From UBA5195 sp034432755 (lineage in GTDB: Bacteria > Chloroflexota > Anaerolineae > Anaerolineales > Villigracilaceae): a stretch of DNA of 64,000 nt. Below, in pieces: positions 24,258 to 32,556 of this stretch. Under the pieces are notes generated by a model. The model was not told the DNA's origin and made no database searches. It saw only the letters and a program-made list of their open reading frames with translations. Where the stretch lies: NCBI GenBank assembly GCA_034432755.1, contig DAOUBQ010000074.1:3637-67636 (forward strand), written 5' to 3'. Both the position numbers and the translations under genes were made by a program. Each line of letters starts with the position of its first letter. Within the stretch, counting starts at the first letter, position 1.

Positions 24258-26411
24258 ATGACACTGCAAAAAATTGGCCGTTATGAAATCAAGTCTGAGT
24301 TGGGACGCGGCGGCATGGCCACCGTATACAAAGCCTACGACCCGCTCTTCGAGCGCGAAGTAGCCTTGAAAGTCTTGCCGCGCGAGATGCTGCACGACCC
24401 GCAGTTTCGGGTGCGTTTCGAACGAGAAGCCAAAACCATCGCCGCGCTGGAACACCCGGCCATTGTGCCGGTTTATGATGTCGGGGAAGAAGACGGCCAG
24501 CCATACTTCGTCATGCGGTACATGACCGGCGGCTCATTGCAGGAACGGATTGCCCAAGGGCCTATCTCGCTCTCCGAAGCGGCTCGTATTTTTACCAAAT
24601 TGGCGCCCGCCCTCGATGAAGCCCACACCAAAGGCATCATCCACCGTGACCTAAAGCCGGGCAACATCTTGTTCGACCGAATCGGCGAACCCTACGTTTC
24701 CGATTTCGGGATTGCCAAAATCACCCAGGCGCAAGGCGCCACAGTGACAGGTGGCGCGATTATCGGCACCCCCGCCTACATGAGTCCCGAACAAGCCCAG
24801 GGCGAGCAGGTAGACGGGCGCAGCGATATCTACGCGCTCGGTGTGATTCTCTATGAAATGCTCTCTGGCGTCCAGCCGTACCAGGCTACGACCCCGATGG
24901 CGGTGGTCGTCAAGCACATCACAGAACCTATTCCCCACATTCTCGACAGCAACCCCAACCTGCCCGTTGACATTGAACCGATTATCGAAAAGGCCATGGC
25001 GAAAAGCCGGGACGAACGATTTGGCACTGCCACAGAACTGGCGGATGCCGTTGCAGAGGTCGCGCACGGCGCAAGCGGCCAGGATGCCATCAAGACCGCT
25101 TCGATGCGCGCCACGCAGGTCGCTGCCGCCAAAACGCGCATGGTCGCTGCCAAAACCAAAGTGAGCGAGAAAACCGCCCAGCCCAAAAGCGGCCCCTCGG
25201 CCTGGTGGTTGATTGCGCCCGTTCTCCTGGTTCTCGCTCTGGCCGGGTTGGGCAGGGGGGGATTCATGCTCTTTTCCGCGCTTTCACCAACTGCTACGCT
25301 CCAGATCACCAATACTCTCGCTCCGCTTATCCCGCCCACAAACGCCCTTCTGCCGACCGAGTCACCCACCGAAGCGCCCACCCAAACGTCGGTTCCGCCC
25401 ACCGAAGCACCTACCTTTACCCCTGAGCCATCCACCCCAACCCCTTCATCCTCCCGTCCCATCATCGGCGGCGCAGACCAGGTGGCCTTCATTGCAAACA
25501 ACGAAATCTGGCTCATGAACATGGACGGCTCGGAACTGACCCAACTGACCAACGACAACCGCCTGCCCAAAACCGACTTGCAATGGATACCCGGCACGCG
25601 CACCCTGGTCTTCATTAGCCTGACGAATGTCAAAACAGTGGACGCCGATACCAAACAGGTTGATACCATCCTCTCCTTCCCCGCTGCCCGCTTCCTCGAT
25701 ACCTTCCAGATCTCGCCCGATGGCAAACAGGTTGCCATTTCCCTCAACCGTGAAATGTACATTGTGCCGTTCGACCTGGAAAAATTCAAAACCGTGCGCG
25801 GCAGAGACCAATTGCGCGCCATGAAGGGCTGCTTAAGTTACACCGGCGAAACGCAGGCCGCCGTGCCGCTCGAAGAGTTTCGCTGGAGCGCCGATAGTAA
25901 AATTGCAGCCTGGTCACTGTCTGTCGTCGGATTGAGCGGAAAAGCCGAAGACATCATCCGCCTGGTGAATATCAGCACCTGTGACCCGCAAAGGTTGGTC
26001 AAGATAGACGAATTCCCTGGAACACGCTTCACCCCCGAAGGCTTCCTGGCCGATGGCAACATCCCCGATTTTGACTGGGATGGCGAAACCCTGTTCGTGC
26101 TAAACACCTCCCATCGTAACAATGGCTGGGGCTATATGTACATCTACAACCGCGAAATTCGCCAGGGTACGCAGGAAAACCCAGCCCTGGCCCGGTCACG
26201 CTGCTGTTACCGCGATGCACGCTGGAGCCCGGACCGCAGCTACCTCTTTTTTGCCTTCCAAAGCAAAGACATCCTTGAGGCCCCCGTGCAATTGTATTAC
26301 ATCCCTGCCAACGCCCTGCGCACCGGAATCGAATTCGAGCCTATCCCCATTCCCGATAATTTATTCCGGCCCAAAGACTCCCCGCAGTTTGCCCTGCATC
26401 CTGCGCAATAA
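24258..26411 (+). CDS. PknB-like Ser/Thr protein kinase with extracytoplasmic TolB-like propeller
   Basis: 717 residues from the ATG at 24258, where kinase homology starts. Kinase domain about residues 9-270: glycine loop ELGRGGMATVYKAY, lysine VALKVL, catalytic loop IHRDLKPGNILF, DFGIAK and the S-P-E-Q-A activation segment end. Then a basic linker, one membrane helix (WWLIAPVLLVLALAGLG), a Pro/Thr-rich stretch (about residues 350-400) and a C-terminal domain with TolB/WD-like repeats (NEIWLMNMDGSELTQLTNDN, DTFQISPDGKQVAI). The outer part probably senses a ligand or wall state. No substrate or partner phosphatase is adjacent. Confidence 0.93.
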   Translation: MTLQKIGRYEIKSELGRGGMATVYKAYDPLFEREVALKVLPREMLHDPQFRVRFEREAKTIAALEHPAIVPVYDVGEEDGQPYFVMRYMTGGSLQERIAQGPISLSEAARIFTKLAPALDEAHTKGIIHRDLKPGNILFDRIGEPYVSDFGIAKITQAQGATVTGGAIIGTPAYMSPEQAQGEQVDGRSDIYALGVILYEMLSGVQPYQATTPMAVVVKHITEPIPHILDSNPNLPVDIEPIIEKAMAKSRDERFGTATELADAVAEVAHGASGQDAIKTASMRATQVAAAKTRMVAAKTKVSEKTAQPKSGPSAWWLIAPVLLVLALAGLGRGGFMLFSALSPTATLQITNTLAPLIPPTNALLPTESPTEAPTQTSVPPTEAPTFTPEPSTPTPSSSRPIIGGADQVAFIANNEIWLMNMDGSELTQLTNDNRLPKTDLQWIPGTRTLVFISLTNVKTVDADTKQVDTILSFPAARFLDTFQISPDGKQVAISLNREMYIVPFDLEKFKTVRGRDQLRAMKGCLSYTGETQAAVPLEEFRWSADSKIAAWSLSVVGLSGKAEDIIRLVNISTCDPQRLVKIDEFPGTRFTPEGFLADGNIPDFDWDGETLFVLNTSHRNNGWGYMYIYNREIRQGTQENPALARSRCCYRDARWSPDRSYLFFAFQSKDILEAPVQLYYIPANALRTGIEFEPIPIPDNLFRPKDSPQFALHPAQ

Positions 26412-26432
26412 GACGGGTTTAAATCCGTCTTA
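26409..26432. terminator. Bidirectional terminator between kinase and pyrD
   Basis: TAAGACGGGTTT / AAATCCGTCTTA form a continuous palindrome (one G-U pair) covering both stop regions of the convergent genes. A short T-rich stretch follows. Confidence 0.6.
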
Positions 26433-27429
26433 CAATATTTTTCACCAGCCCCGGCCCGGCATACACCAGACCCGTATAGACCTGGATGAGCGTTGCTCCC
26501 AGGTCTAATTTTCTTTTGGCGTCATCGGGGGTCATAATTCCGCCCACAGCAATGACCGGAACTTGTCCATTCACCCGCGCGACGACTTTTTCCAGCACGC
26601 AATCAGACAAGGCTGTCAGCGGCCTTCCGCTCAAGCCGCCTGATTCTGCCCTGAGCGGGGAACGGATTCCCTCACGACTGAGAGTCGTGTTCGTAGCGAT
26701 GATGCCATCCATGCCGGCCTCCAAAATCGCCCCCACCGCGTCATCCAGCTCTTCATCCGACAAATCAGGGGCAATTTTTACTAACACCGGACGGTTGACT
26801 TTTGCCATCCGACGTTCATCTGCAATCGCGCCGAGCAATCCCTCTAACATCTCGCGCCCCTGCAAACGGCGCAGCCCAACCGTGTTGGGCGAAGAAATGT
26901 TGATTGCCAGGTAATCGGCCAGCGGCGCGAAGGCGCGCATCAGCGTAATATAGTCCTGGGCGGCGTTTTCGAGCAGCGTATCCTTATTTTTTCCCAAATT
27001 CAGCCCCAATACGACGCCCCCAGGCCGCTTACCGATGACTGATAGCTGCTTACTGGGATACTGCATCCCCCGCCCCGGAAACCCCATCCGATTAATCACC
27101 CCTTGCTCCTCGATCAGCCGGAACACCCTCGGTTTGGGGTTGCCCGGCTGCGGGCGCGGCGTGACCGTTCCCAGTTCGAGATGCCCAAACCCCAGCGTGG
27201 ATAGACCATAGACGGCAACCCCGTCCTTATCGTAGCCGGCAGCCAGGCCAACCGGGTTTCTGAAGTTCAGCCCAAAAGCGTGAACCGGCCTGGGGGGTGC
27301 CGAAAACATCCTTGCGAGCAGCCAGCGGCTCGGCGGCACGAGTCCCGCCAGGCGCACCAGTTGCAGGGTCAGGTGGTGGGCTGTTTCAGGGTCGAGTTTG
27401 AACAAAAAGGAACGGAAAAGGGGATACAT
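26419..27429 (-). CDS. pyrD: Dihydroorotate dehydrogenase (quinone), class 2
   Basis: 336 residues. It has the N-terminal membrane-associating helical part (LDPETAHHLTLQLVRL) of class 2 enzymes, then the FMN barrel: VGLAAGYDKDG, ELGTVTPRPQPGNPKPR, NRMGFPG, the active-site loop NISSPNTVGLRRLQ with the class 2 serine, and IAVGGIMTPDDA. It oxidises dihydroorotate with electrons passed to quinone, in pyrimidine synthesis. Its ATG overlaps the stop of znuB (TAATG), so it is translated with the metal transport genes, an unusual partnership. Confidence 0.95.
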   Translation of the reverse strand: MYPLFRSFLFKLDPETAHHLTLQLVRLAGLVPPSRWLLARMFSAPPRPVHAFGLNFRNPVGLAAGYDKDGVAVYGLSTLGFGHLELGTVTPRPQPGNPKPRVFRLIEEQGVINRMGFPGRGMQYPSKQLSVIGKRPGGVVLGLNLGKNKDTLLENAAQDYITLMRAFAPLADYLAINISSPNTVGLRRLQGREMLEGLLGAIADERRMAKVNRPVLVKIAPDLSDEELDDAVGAILEAGMDGIIATNTTLSREGIRSPLRAESGGLSGRPLTALSDCVLEKVVARVNGQVPVIAVGGIMTPDDAKRKLDLGATLIQVYTGLVYAGPGLVKNIVRRI

Positions 27430-28241
27430 TAGCGCCTGCCACGTTTGAGAAGGAACACTACCAGGAAGATGGCAGTCGCTGTCAACACAATGGCCGAGCC
27501 AGAGACGATGTTCAGGTAATAACTGAGATACAACCCGGCCAGCGAGGAGAACGCGCCAATAGCCGCCGAGATGAACATCATCGGCGCCAAGCGGCGCGCC
27601 AGCAGGTAAGCCGTTGCGGCGGGCGTGACCAGCATGGCGGCCACCAGCCCGATTCCAACCGTCTGCAGCGAGATAACAACCGTCACCGCCAGCAGAATGA
27701 GCATGATGTTGCGCAGCAGTTCGGCGGGCAGGCGCAAGGTGGCAGCCAGGATAGGGTCAAATGAAATAATCAGGAAGGGCCGATAGAGCAGGAACACCGT
27801 TACCAAAATGGCGAGTCCCAGCCCAAAGGTCATCCACAAGTCGGACGGGGAAACGCCCAACACGTTACCAAACAGGATATGACTCAAATCGACAGCATAA
27901 GTGCGGATGGAGGAAATCAACGCCACGCCAAGCGCCAGCGCCGCTGCAAACAGGATTCCGATGGCGGTGTCTTCCTGAATGGCGCCCTGACGCGAGAAAA
28001 AGCCAATCAGCAAGGCAACAACGATGGCAGCGACCAGCGCGCCGACCAGCAAGTTGCCGCCAAGCAGGTAGGCCACTGCCACGCCGGGCAAGATGGCGTG
28101 CGCCAGCGCGTCTCCCAAAAAGGCCATGCCGCGCAAGACGACATAGGCCCCCATGACGGCGCACAGAATACCAACGATGACGGCGGCGGCCATGCCACGC
28201 TGCATGAAAGCGTAAGATAAGGGTTGGAGAAAAAATTCCAT
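27429..28241 (-). CDS. znuB: Zinc/manganese ABC transporter permease
   Basis: 270 residues from the ATG at 28241, which overlaps the stop of the ATPase gene (TAATG). An ABC-3 family permease: PLSYAFMQRGMAAAVIVGILCAVMGAYVVLRGMAFLGDALAHAILPGVA is the classical pattern, with about eight helices. It forms the channel of a ZnuABC-type importer. The regulator upstream and its operator favour zinc over manganese. Confidence 0.9.
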   Translation of the reverse strand: MEFFLQPLSYAFMQRGMAAAVIVGILCAVMGAYVVLRGMAFLGDALAHAILPGVAVAYLLGGNLLVGALVAAIVVALLIGFFSRQGAIQEDTAIGILFAAALALGVALISSIRTYAVDLSHILFGNVLGVSPSDLWMTFGLGLAILVTVFLLYRPFLIISFDPILAATLRLPAELLRNIMLILLAVTVVISLQTVGIGLVAAMLVTPAATAYLLARRLAPMMFISAAIGAFSSLAGLYLSYYLNIVSGSAIVLTATAIFLVVFLLKRGRR

Positions 28242-29008
28242 TATGGACAGCATTCATCCACCAGCAACGCGCCGGTTTCTGTGACCAACAACGCGCTGCC
28301 GAAGGCTTTAGAAAGATTTTCCTGTTTCAGGACCTCGCGCGGTTCGCCATAGGCAACCAGGCCCTTATTGAGCAGCAAGACCCGGTCGAAACGGCTGGCG
28401 GCCAGGTTTAAGTCGTGGGTGGAAATTATCGTGGTCACCTGCCGCTCGCGCAGGGTATCGAGCAGGCGCAGGGTTGTTTCCTGGGTGGTGACATCTACCC
28501 CGGTAAACGGCTCATCCATCAACAGGATGTGCGGGTTTTGGGCGAGGGCGCGCGCCAAAAAGACGCGCTGCTGTTGACCGCCTGAGAGGTCGCTAATGGA
28601 GCGCTCTGCCAAATCTGCGATTCCCATCTCTTCCAGGCTGCGCTGCACGATTTTATGGTCATTTTTTGATGGGCGGCGCAGCCAGCCCTGGGCGCCATAG
28701 CGGCCCATCATCACCACATCGCGCACCGTAACCGGAAAACGCCAGTCCACTTCCTCGCGCTGCGGAACATAAGCCACGCAATCCTGATGTGCGCCGAGCA
28801 ACAGGCCATGAATCAAAATCTGGCCCTGCTGAAGCGGCAAAATTCCGACCAGCGCCTTAAACAAGGTTGACTTTCCTGCGCCATTGGGACCAACCACAGC
28901 CACCCGCGCGCCATGCGGAACGTTAAACGAAACATGGCTCAAAATAATTTTTTCGCCATAGGCGATCGAGATGTTTTGGATATCAAGCCGGTGAGGGGTG
29001 TCAGTCAT
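28241..29008 (-). CDS. znuC: Zinc/manganese ABC transporter ATPase
   Basis: 255 residues from the ATG at 29008. Walker A GPNGAGKST, Q-loop YVPQREEVDW (typical of ABC-3 metal importers), signature LSGGQQQRVFLARAL, Walker B ILLMDEPFTGVD, H-loop STHDLN. It powers the permease encoded next. The start is one base from the stop of the small upstream gene, so translation is probably coupled. No periplasmic binding protein gene is in the operon. Confidence 0.92.
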   Translation of the reverse strand: MTDTPHRLDIQNISIAYGEKIILSHVSFNVPHGARVAVVGPNGAGKSTLFKALVGILPLQQGQILIHGLLLGAHQDCVAYVPQREEVDWRFPVTVRDVVMMGRYGAQGWLRRPSKNDHKIVQRSLEEMGIADLAERSISDLSGGQQQRVFLARALAQNPHILLMDEPFTGVDVTTQETTLRLLDTLRERQVTTIISTHDLNLAASRFDRVLLLNKGLVAYGEPREVLKQENLSKAFGSALLVTETGALLVDECCP

Positions 29009-29009
29009 A

Positions 29010-29195
29010 TCAAGCAAACGTCGTTGTGTGATACACCACCGAACCAACCACGAGCAAAACAATCACGCCGCCGGTGATGGCGGCAATCGGTTTTTCGGTT
29101 TTGGTCTCACCGTTTGCCAGTTTCTTTTTCTGATCGGCGTTCAACTTTGCACCCACCGCTCCGGCGACGGGGACAGCAGCACAAAACATGCACAT
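29010..29195 (-). CDS. Small CxxC membrane protein in the zinc operon
   Basis: 61 residues from the ATG at 29195, which has AAGGAGAG 7 bp upstream. It starts MCMFCAAVPVAGAVG (a C-x-x-C at the very N-terminus and a hydrophobic stretch), has a charged middle rich in lysine, and ends with one membrane helix (AAITGGVIVLLVVGSVVYH). I do not know a named family. Its place between the regulator and the zinc ATPase suggests a role in metal handling or complex assembly, the cysteines being possible zinc ligands; this is inference. Confidence 0.7.
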   Translation of the reverse strand: MCMFCAAVPVAGAVGAKLNADQKKKLANGETKTEKPIAAITGGVIVLLVVGSVVYHTTTFA

Positions 29196-29212
29196 CGTTC
29201 TCTCCTTTTTGT

Positions 29213-29629
29213 TTATTGGCATTCCTGGCACAATCCAAACAATTGCAACCAGTGTTCTTGAACAGTGTAGCCAGTTTTTTGGGCGATGGCGCGGAATAAA
29301 TAATCGAGGTCATCGCCCTCAAAAAAAGTCACACGCCCGCATTTTTGGCATAAAAGCAAGTGTTGGTGTCCCTGGCTGGCGGCGATGAAGGCCTGGCAGC
29401 CGCCCGGTTGGTGGACGCGCTGAATAAGGTGTAATTCTTCCAGTTTTTCCAGCGTTCGGTAGACGGTTACCAATCCCAGTTCAGGGTGGGCGGCACGGGC
29501 CAAGTCGAACACTTCGATGGGGGTCAGAGCGCGAGAGGTGGCAGCCACTGTCTCCACCACCGCCCGGCGCGATTCGGTCAGGCGGTATCCATGTACTTGC
29601 AAAGCGTTCAACCAGGTTTCAGTAGACAT
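29213..29629 (-). CDS. zur: Fur-family regulator, Zur-like
   Basis: 138 residues from the ATG at 29629 with GAGGG upstream. Winged helix (HGYRLTESRRAVVETV, GLVTVYRTLEKLEELHLI) and metal domain with two C-x-x-C pairs (LLCQKCG, GLCQECQ) and histidines in ASQGHQHLLLC. The operator in its promoter (TGAAAA-N3-TTTTCA) is of the type bound by actinobacterial Zur, and the genes behind it form a ZnuBC transporter. It probably represses this operon, itself included, when zinc is plentiful. Confidence 0.85.
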   Translation of the reverse strand: MSTETWLNALQVHGYRLTESRRAVVETVAATSRALTPIEVFDLARAAHPELGLVTVYRTLEKLEELHLIQRVHQPGGCQAFIAASQGHQHLLLCQKCGRVTFFEGDDLDYLFRAIAQKTGYTVQEHWLQLFGLCQECQ

Positions 29630-29642
29630 AAGCCCTCTTTTT

Positions 29643-29659
29643 ATGAAAATCGTTTTCAT
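29643..29659. promoter_or_regulatory. Zur-type operator
   Basis: ATGAAAATCGTTTTCAT: arms ATGAAAA/TTTTCAT around TCG. It overlaps the last bases of the -10 element of the zur promoter, the usual place for repression. Confidence 0.82.
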
Positions 29660-29686
29660 TATAGGGGGAAACCCAAAACGGGTCAA
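29658..29686 (-). promoter_or_regulatory. Sigma70 promoter of the zur operon
   Basis: On the minus strand TTGACC (29686-29681), a 17-bp spacer and a perfect TATAAT (29663-29658). Confidence 0.88.
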
Positions 29687-29715
29687 GATAAGTTTTTGAA
29701 ATTGGGAAAAATTCC

Positions 29716-29744
29716 TTGACGCATCCAACCCGGCGTGATAAAAT
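29716..29744 (+). promoter_or_regulatory. Sigma70 promoter of the 32-codon gene
   Basis: TTGACG (29716-29721), a 17-bp spacer and TAAAAT (29739-29744). It is divergent from the zur promoter and 42 bp before the small gene. Confidence 0.8.
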
Positions 29745-29785
29745 TTAGCTTATTATTAATTTTTCAAGAAAGGAGCGCACGACCG

Positions 29786-29884
29786 ATGACACAGTTCGAC
29801 ACCTGCATCAAGAATTCCGTCCGCGCCACTGTTTTGGGCGGTGGTGTGGCTGTTGATTATCAGAGTGCGCCTGTTTCCAGGTAG
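29786..29884 (+). CDS. Candidate 32-aa small protein or leader peptide
   Basis: ATG at 29786 after AAAGGAG, encoding MTQFDTCIKNSVRATVLGGG then VAVDYQSAPVSR and a TAG stop. It has its own near-consensus promoter and is followed by two successive terminator-like hairpins (29911-29941 and 29947-29986), then the acetyltransferase gene. It is either a free-standing small protein expressed from a short mRNA, or a leader whose translation decides read-through into the acetyltransferases. I do not recognise the peptide. It shares the intergenic region with the Zur operator, which may influence it. Confidence 0.55.
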   Translation: MTQFDTCIKNSVRATVLGGGVAVDYQSAPVSR

Positions 29885-29910
29885 ATTACGCGAAGTTATC
29901 CGTAAACACC

Positions 29911-29941
29911 GGCCACGGCGTACCCGCCCGTGGCCTTTTTA
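29911..29941 (+). terminator. First terminator after the small gene
   Basis: GGCCACGG / CCGTGGCC stem followed by TTTTTATTT. Confidence 0.88.
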
Positions 29942-29946
29942 TTTCT

Positions 29947-29986
29947 AAAAAGCGGCCAGGGGCAAAAAACCTGTGGCCGTTTTTTT
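29947..29986 (+). terminator. Second terminator, directly before the acetyltransferase gene
   Basis: AAAAAGCGGCCAGG pairs imperfectly with CCTGTGGCCGTTTTTTT. It ends 18 bp before the next start codon, so transcription of the acetyltransferases from the upstream promoter must pass both hairpins. Confidence 0.7.
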
Positions 29987-30004
29987 ATTTTTCAAGGAGC
30001 AATC

Positions 30005-30574
30005 ATGAACATCGCAACTTCTTTATATACCGGCAAACTCGTCCGCCTGACGCGGATTGAGTTGGAAAAAGACCCCCAAACGCTGGCGGAGTGGTCGAAG
30101 GATGCCACGCTGGCGCGGATGCTCAACGAGACGCCGGCCCGCCCGCTGGCAAGTGAACAAATCAGAAAGCGGCTAGAAAGAATGGAGAAGGAAATAGACG
30201 AGAAACACGAGATGTTCTATTTCCACATCCGCCCGCTGGAGGAGGAACGACTGGTCGGCTGGGGCAAAATCTACTGGATTTTGTGGCCCTCGCAGATTGC
30301 AAATTTCGAGATGGCGATTAGCCCTTCGGAACAGAACAAAGGCTACGGCGCGGATGCGTTCCGACTCTTTTTGCGGCTGGCCTTTGACGAGTTGAACCTG
30401 AATCGTTTAACGGTCATCCTGCCTGAGTACAACCTCCAGGGCATTCACTTTGTGAAAAAATTCGATTTCAGCCAGGAAGTGCGCCGCCGCGAGACGATTT
30501 TCCGCGATGGCCGCCGCTGGGACAGCCTGCACTTCGGCCTGTTACGGTCAGAATGGAGCGTGAAGCATGATTAA
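30005..30574 (+). CDS. GNAT-family N-acetyltransferase
   Basis: 189 residues from the ATG at 30005, with AAGGAG upstream. A RimJ/RimL-like GNAT: GKLVRLTRIE at the start, FEMAISPSEQNKGYGADAFRLFLRLAFDELNLNRL in the acetyl-CoA binding region (with N-K-G-Y-G for the usual R/Q-x-x-G-x-G/A), and a final strand pattern FRDGRRWDSLHFGLLRSEW. The substrate may be a protein amino terminus or a small amine. Its last codons overlap the next, similar gene, so the pair arose by duplication. Confidence 0.88.
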   Translation: MNIATSLYTGKLVRLTRIELEKDPQTLAEWSKDATLARMLNETPARPLASEQIRKRLERMEKEIDEKHEMFYFHIRPLEEERLVGWGKIYWILWPSQIANFEMAISPSEQNKGYGADAFRLFLRLAFDELNLNRLTVILPEYNLQGIHFVKKFDFSQEVRRRETIFRDGRRWDSLHFGLLRSEWSVKHD

Positions 30575-31139
30575 CGATATTTTCCGCGGCAAGCTGGTGC
30601 GCTTGAGCGCCGAAAACCCCGAAACCTACGCCGAGCATTTCTCGCGCTGGTGGCATGATAGCGAATATGGCCGCCTGCTCGACCTGGCGCCCGGCATGTT
30701 GTTCTCGCCGAAACGAGTCAAGGAGTGGCTCGAAAAAGAACTGGAGAAAGACCCGCCCGAAATGTGGATGTTTGGCATTCGCGCGCTGGAGGACGACAAA
30801 CTGATTGGGTTTGTTGATTTGAACAGCGCAACCCCACACGGCGATACCTTTGTGGGAATTGGCATTGGCGAGCGGGAATACTGGGGCAAAGGCTATGGCA
30901 CCGAGGCGATGAAACTGGTTTTGCGCTTCGCCTTTACAGAATTGGGCCTGCACCGGGTCTCGCTGGATGTGTTCGAGTACAACCCGCGCGGAGTCAAGTC
31001 GTATGAAAAAGCCGGGTTCCGCATGGAAGGCCGGGTGCGCGAGATGATTTTGCGCGATGGCCAGCGTTCGGACGTATTTTTTATGGGCGTGCTGCGTGAA
31101 GATTGGCTGAAGCAGTTCGGCGCGGAGTATGGCCTGTAG
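30567..31139 (+). CDS. GNAT-family N-acetyltransferase
   Basis: 190 residues; it overlaps the previous gene by 8 bp. GKLVRLSAENPE start, acetyl-CoA motif IGEREYWGKGYGTEAMKLVLRFAFTELGLHRV, then VFEYNPRGVKSYEKAGFRMEGRVRE and RDGQRSDVFFMGVLREDW, the classical RimJ/RimL-type arrangement. It is paralogous to the preceding gene (same ends, same motif order). Substrate unknown. Confidence 0.92.
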   Translation: MINDIFRGKLVRLSAENPETYAEHFSRWWHDSEYGRLLDLAPGMLFSPKRVKEWLEKELEKDPPEMWMFGIRALEDDKLIGFVDLNSATPHGDTFVGIGIGEREYWGKGYGTEAMKLVLRFAFTELGLHRVSLDVFEYNPRGVKSYEKAGFRMEGRVREMILRDGQRSDVFFMGVLREDWLKQFGAEYGL

Positions 31140-31246
31140 AGACGACCCGTCAAGGGTTTCAATCGTCACGATTTGCATGATAACCTGACCAGGTAGTATG
31201 ATTTTTTGCGCAGGGCGGGTGGCCTCTCCCCTGCAAACGAGGAAAA

Positions 31247-32521
31247 ATGGAAACAACCACTGTCGAAAAGAAACAATCCCTGCTGACCCCGCTGCTACTT
31301 TTGTTCATGCTCGCCATGATTCTCGCCAACCTGGGCGGGAATATGTACGGGCCGCTCGAATCGCTCTACCTGAAAGAACTGGGCGCAAGCATCGCGCAGA
31401 TTGGGTTGTTTTTCACCCTGGCAAGCATGGCGCCGCTGGTACTCCAAATCTTGGGCGGGTGGATGTCTGACTCGCTCGGACGCCTGCGGGCAATTGCCAT
31501 CGGCAGCGTGTTCGGGACGGTGGCGCAGGTCATCCTGCTGCTTTCCACTTCGTGGGGCTGGGTGTTGCTCTCCAGCGTAGTCGGCGCGGTGGCGCGTTCG
31601 CTGGTTGGGCCGAGTTTCGACGCCTTTATCGCCGAAAATTCGTCTGAACACAACCGAGCGCGAGTCTTTGGCGTCACGCAGACCCTGTTCGGCGTTGTTT
31701 CCGTGCTTGGCCCGCCGCTTGGCGGCTGGCTGGTGCAGAACTTCAGTTTCAAGACCATGCTGGTTGTCTCTGCCGCCCTCTATATTGCGGCGACCATCAT
31801 CCGGTTAGGAATGGCCCGCCGCGCTGCGCAGAAAGACAGCCACGCGCAGGCCCGTCCGCCGCTCACCTTTGACGGGTTGAAATCCAACCTGGGCGCGATG
31901 ACCGGCCTGCTCTTCTCAGGCGGCGTGCTAACCTGGATTTTGCTGACCGACGGCGTGCGCGACATCTCGTTTGCCATCTCGTTCAACTTCATGGGTTTGT
32001 ACATGGAGCAGGTGGCGGCGATGAACTTCGAGCAAATCGGCTGGAGCAGCGGCATCTTTGGCCTGTTCATGATGTTGTTCATGATTCCCGGCGGCTGGCT
32101 CTCAGATAAGACCAGCGAACGGGTTGCCATCGCGCTCGGCTTCCTATTGATGGCGATTGCGATTGGGATGATTGCCGTCGTGCCGCCCGCCAGCCCCTTT
32201 TGGCTGTATGGCAGCGGATGGGCGCTGGCCGGAACCGGCGTGGCGCTGGTCTCCCCGGCCTACCAGTCGCTCATCAGCAAAGCCGTCCCGGCCCACTTGC
32301 GCGGAACCGCCTTTGGGCTGTTCAGCACCAGCCTGGGATTGGTCTCGCTCCCGGCTCCGCTGATTGGCGGCTTCCTGTGGGAGAACATCAGCCCGCAGTT
32401 TCCGTTCGGAATCACGGCTGCCGTCTCGTTGTTATGTATCGTTCCGGTGTGGCTCAAGTTCAAGATAGATCACCCACCCCGAAACGGGACGCCTGACCAG
32501 ACTGGGCAGGCGTCAGAATGA
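31247..32521 (+). CDS. MFS transporter (drug/metabolite efflux type)
   Basis: 424 residues and about 12 membrane helices. The loop 2-3 motif GGWMSDSLGRLRAIAIG is the MFS signature, repeated in weaker form in the second half (GGWLSDKTSERVAIALG). A central hydrophilic loop separates the halves. It probably exports small molecules with proton exchange. GNAT genes on both sides could modify the exported compound or confer resistance. The stop overlaps a possible ATG of the next gene. Confidence 0.9.
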   Translation: METTTVEKKQSLLTPLLLLFMLAMILANLGGNMYGPLESLYLKELGASIAQIGLFFTLASMAPLVLQILGGWMSDSLGRLRAIAIGSVFGTVAQVILLLSTSWGWVLLSSVVGAVARSLVGPSFDAFIAENSSEHNRARVFGVTQTLFGVVSVLGPPLGGWLVQNFSFKTMLVVSAALYIAATIIRLGMARRAAQKDSHAQARPPLTFDGLKSNLGAMTGLLFSGGVLTWILLTDGVRDISFAISFNFMGLYMEQVAAMNFEQIGWSSGIFGLFMMLFMIPGGWLSDKTSERVAIALGFLLMAIAIGMIAVVPPASPFWLYGSGWALAGTGVALVSPAYQSLISKAVPAHLRGTAFGLFSTSLGLVSLPAPLIGGFLWENISPQFPFGITAAVSLLCIVPVWLKFKIDHPPRNGTPDQTGQASE

Positions 32522-32556
32522 AACCGTTTGTTTTTCAAAGAAATTCGGAGGCCCTC

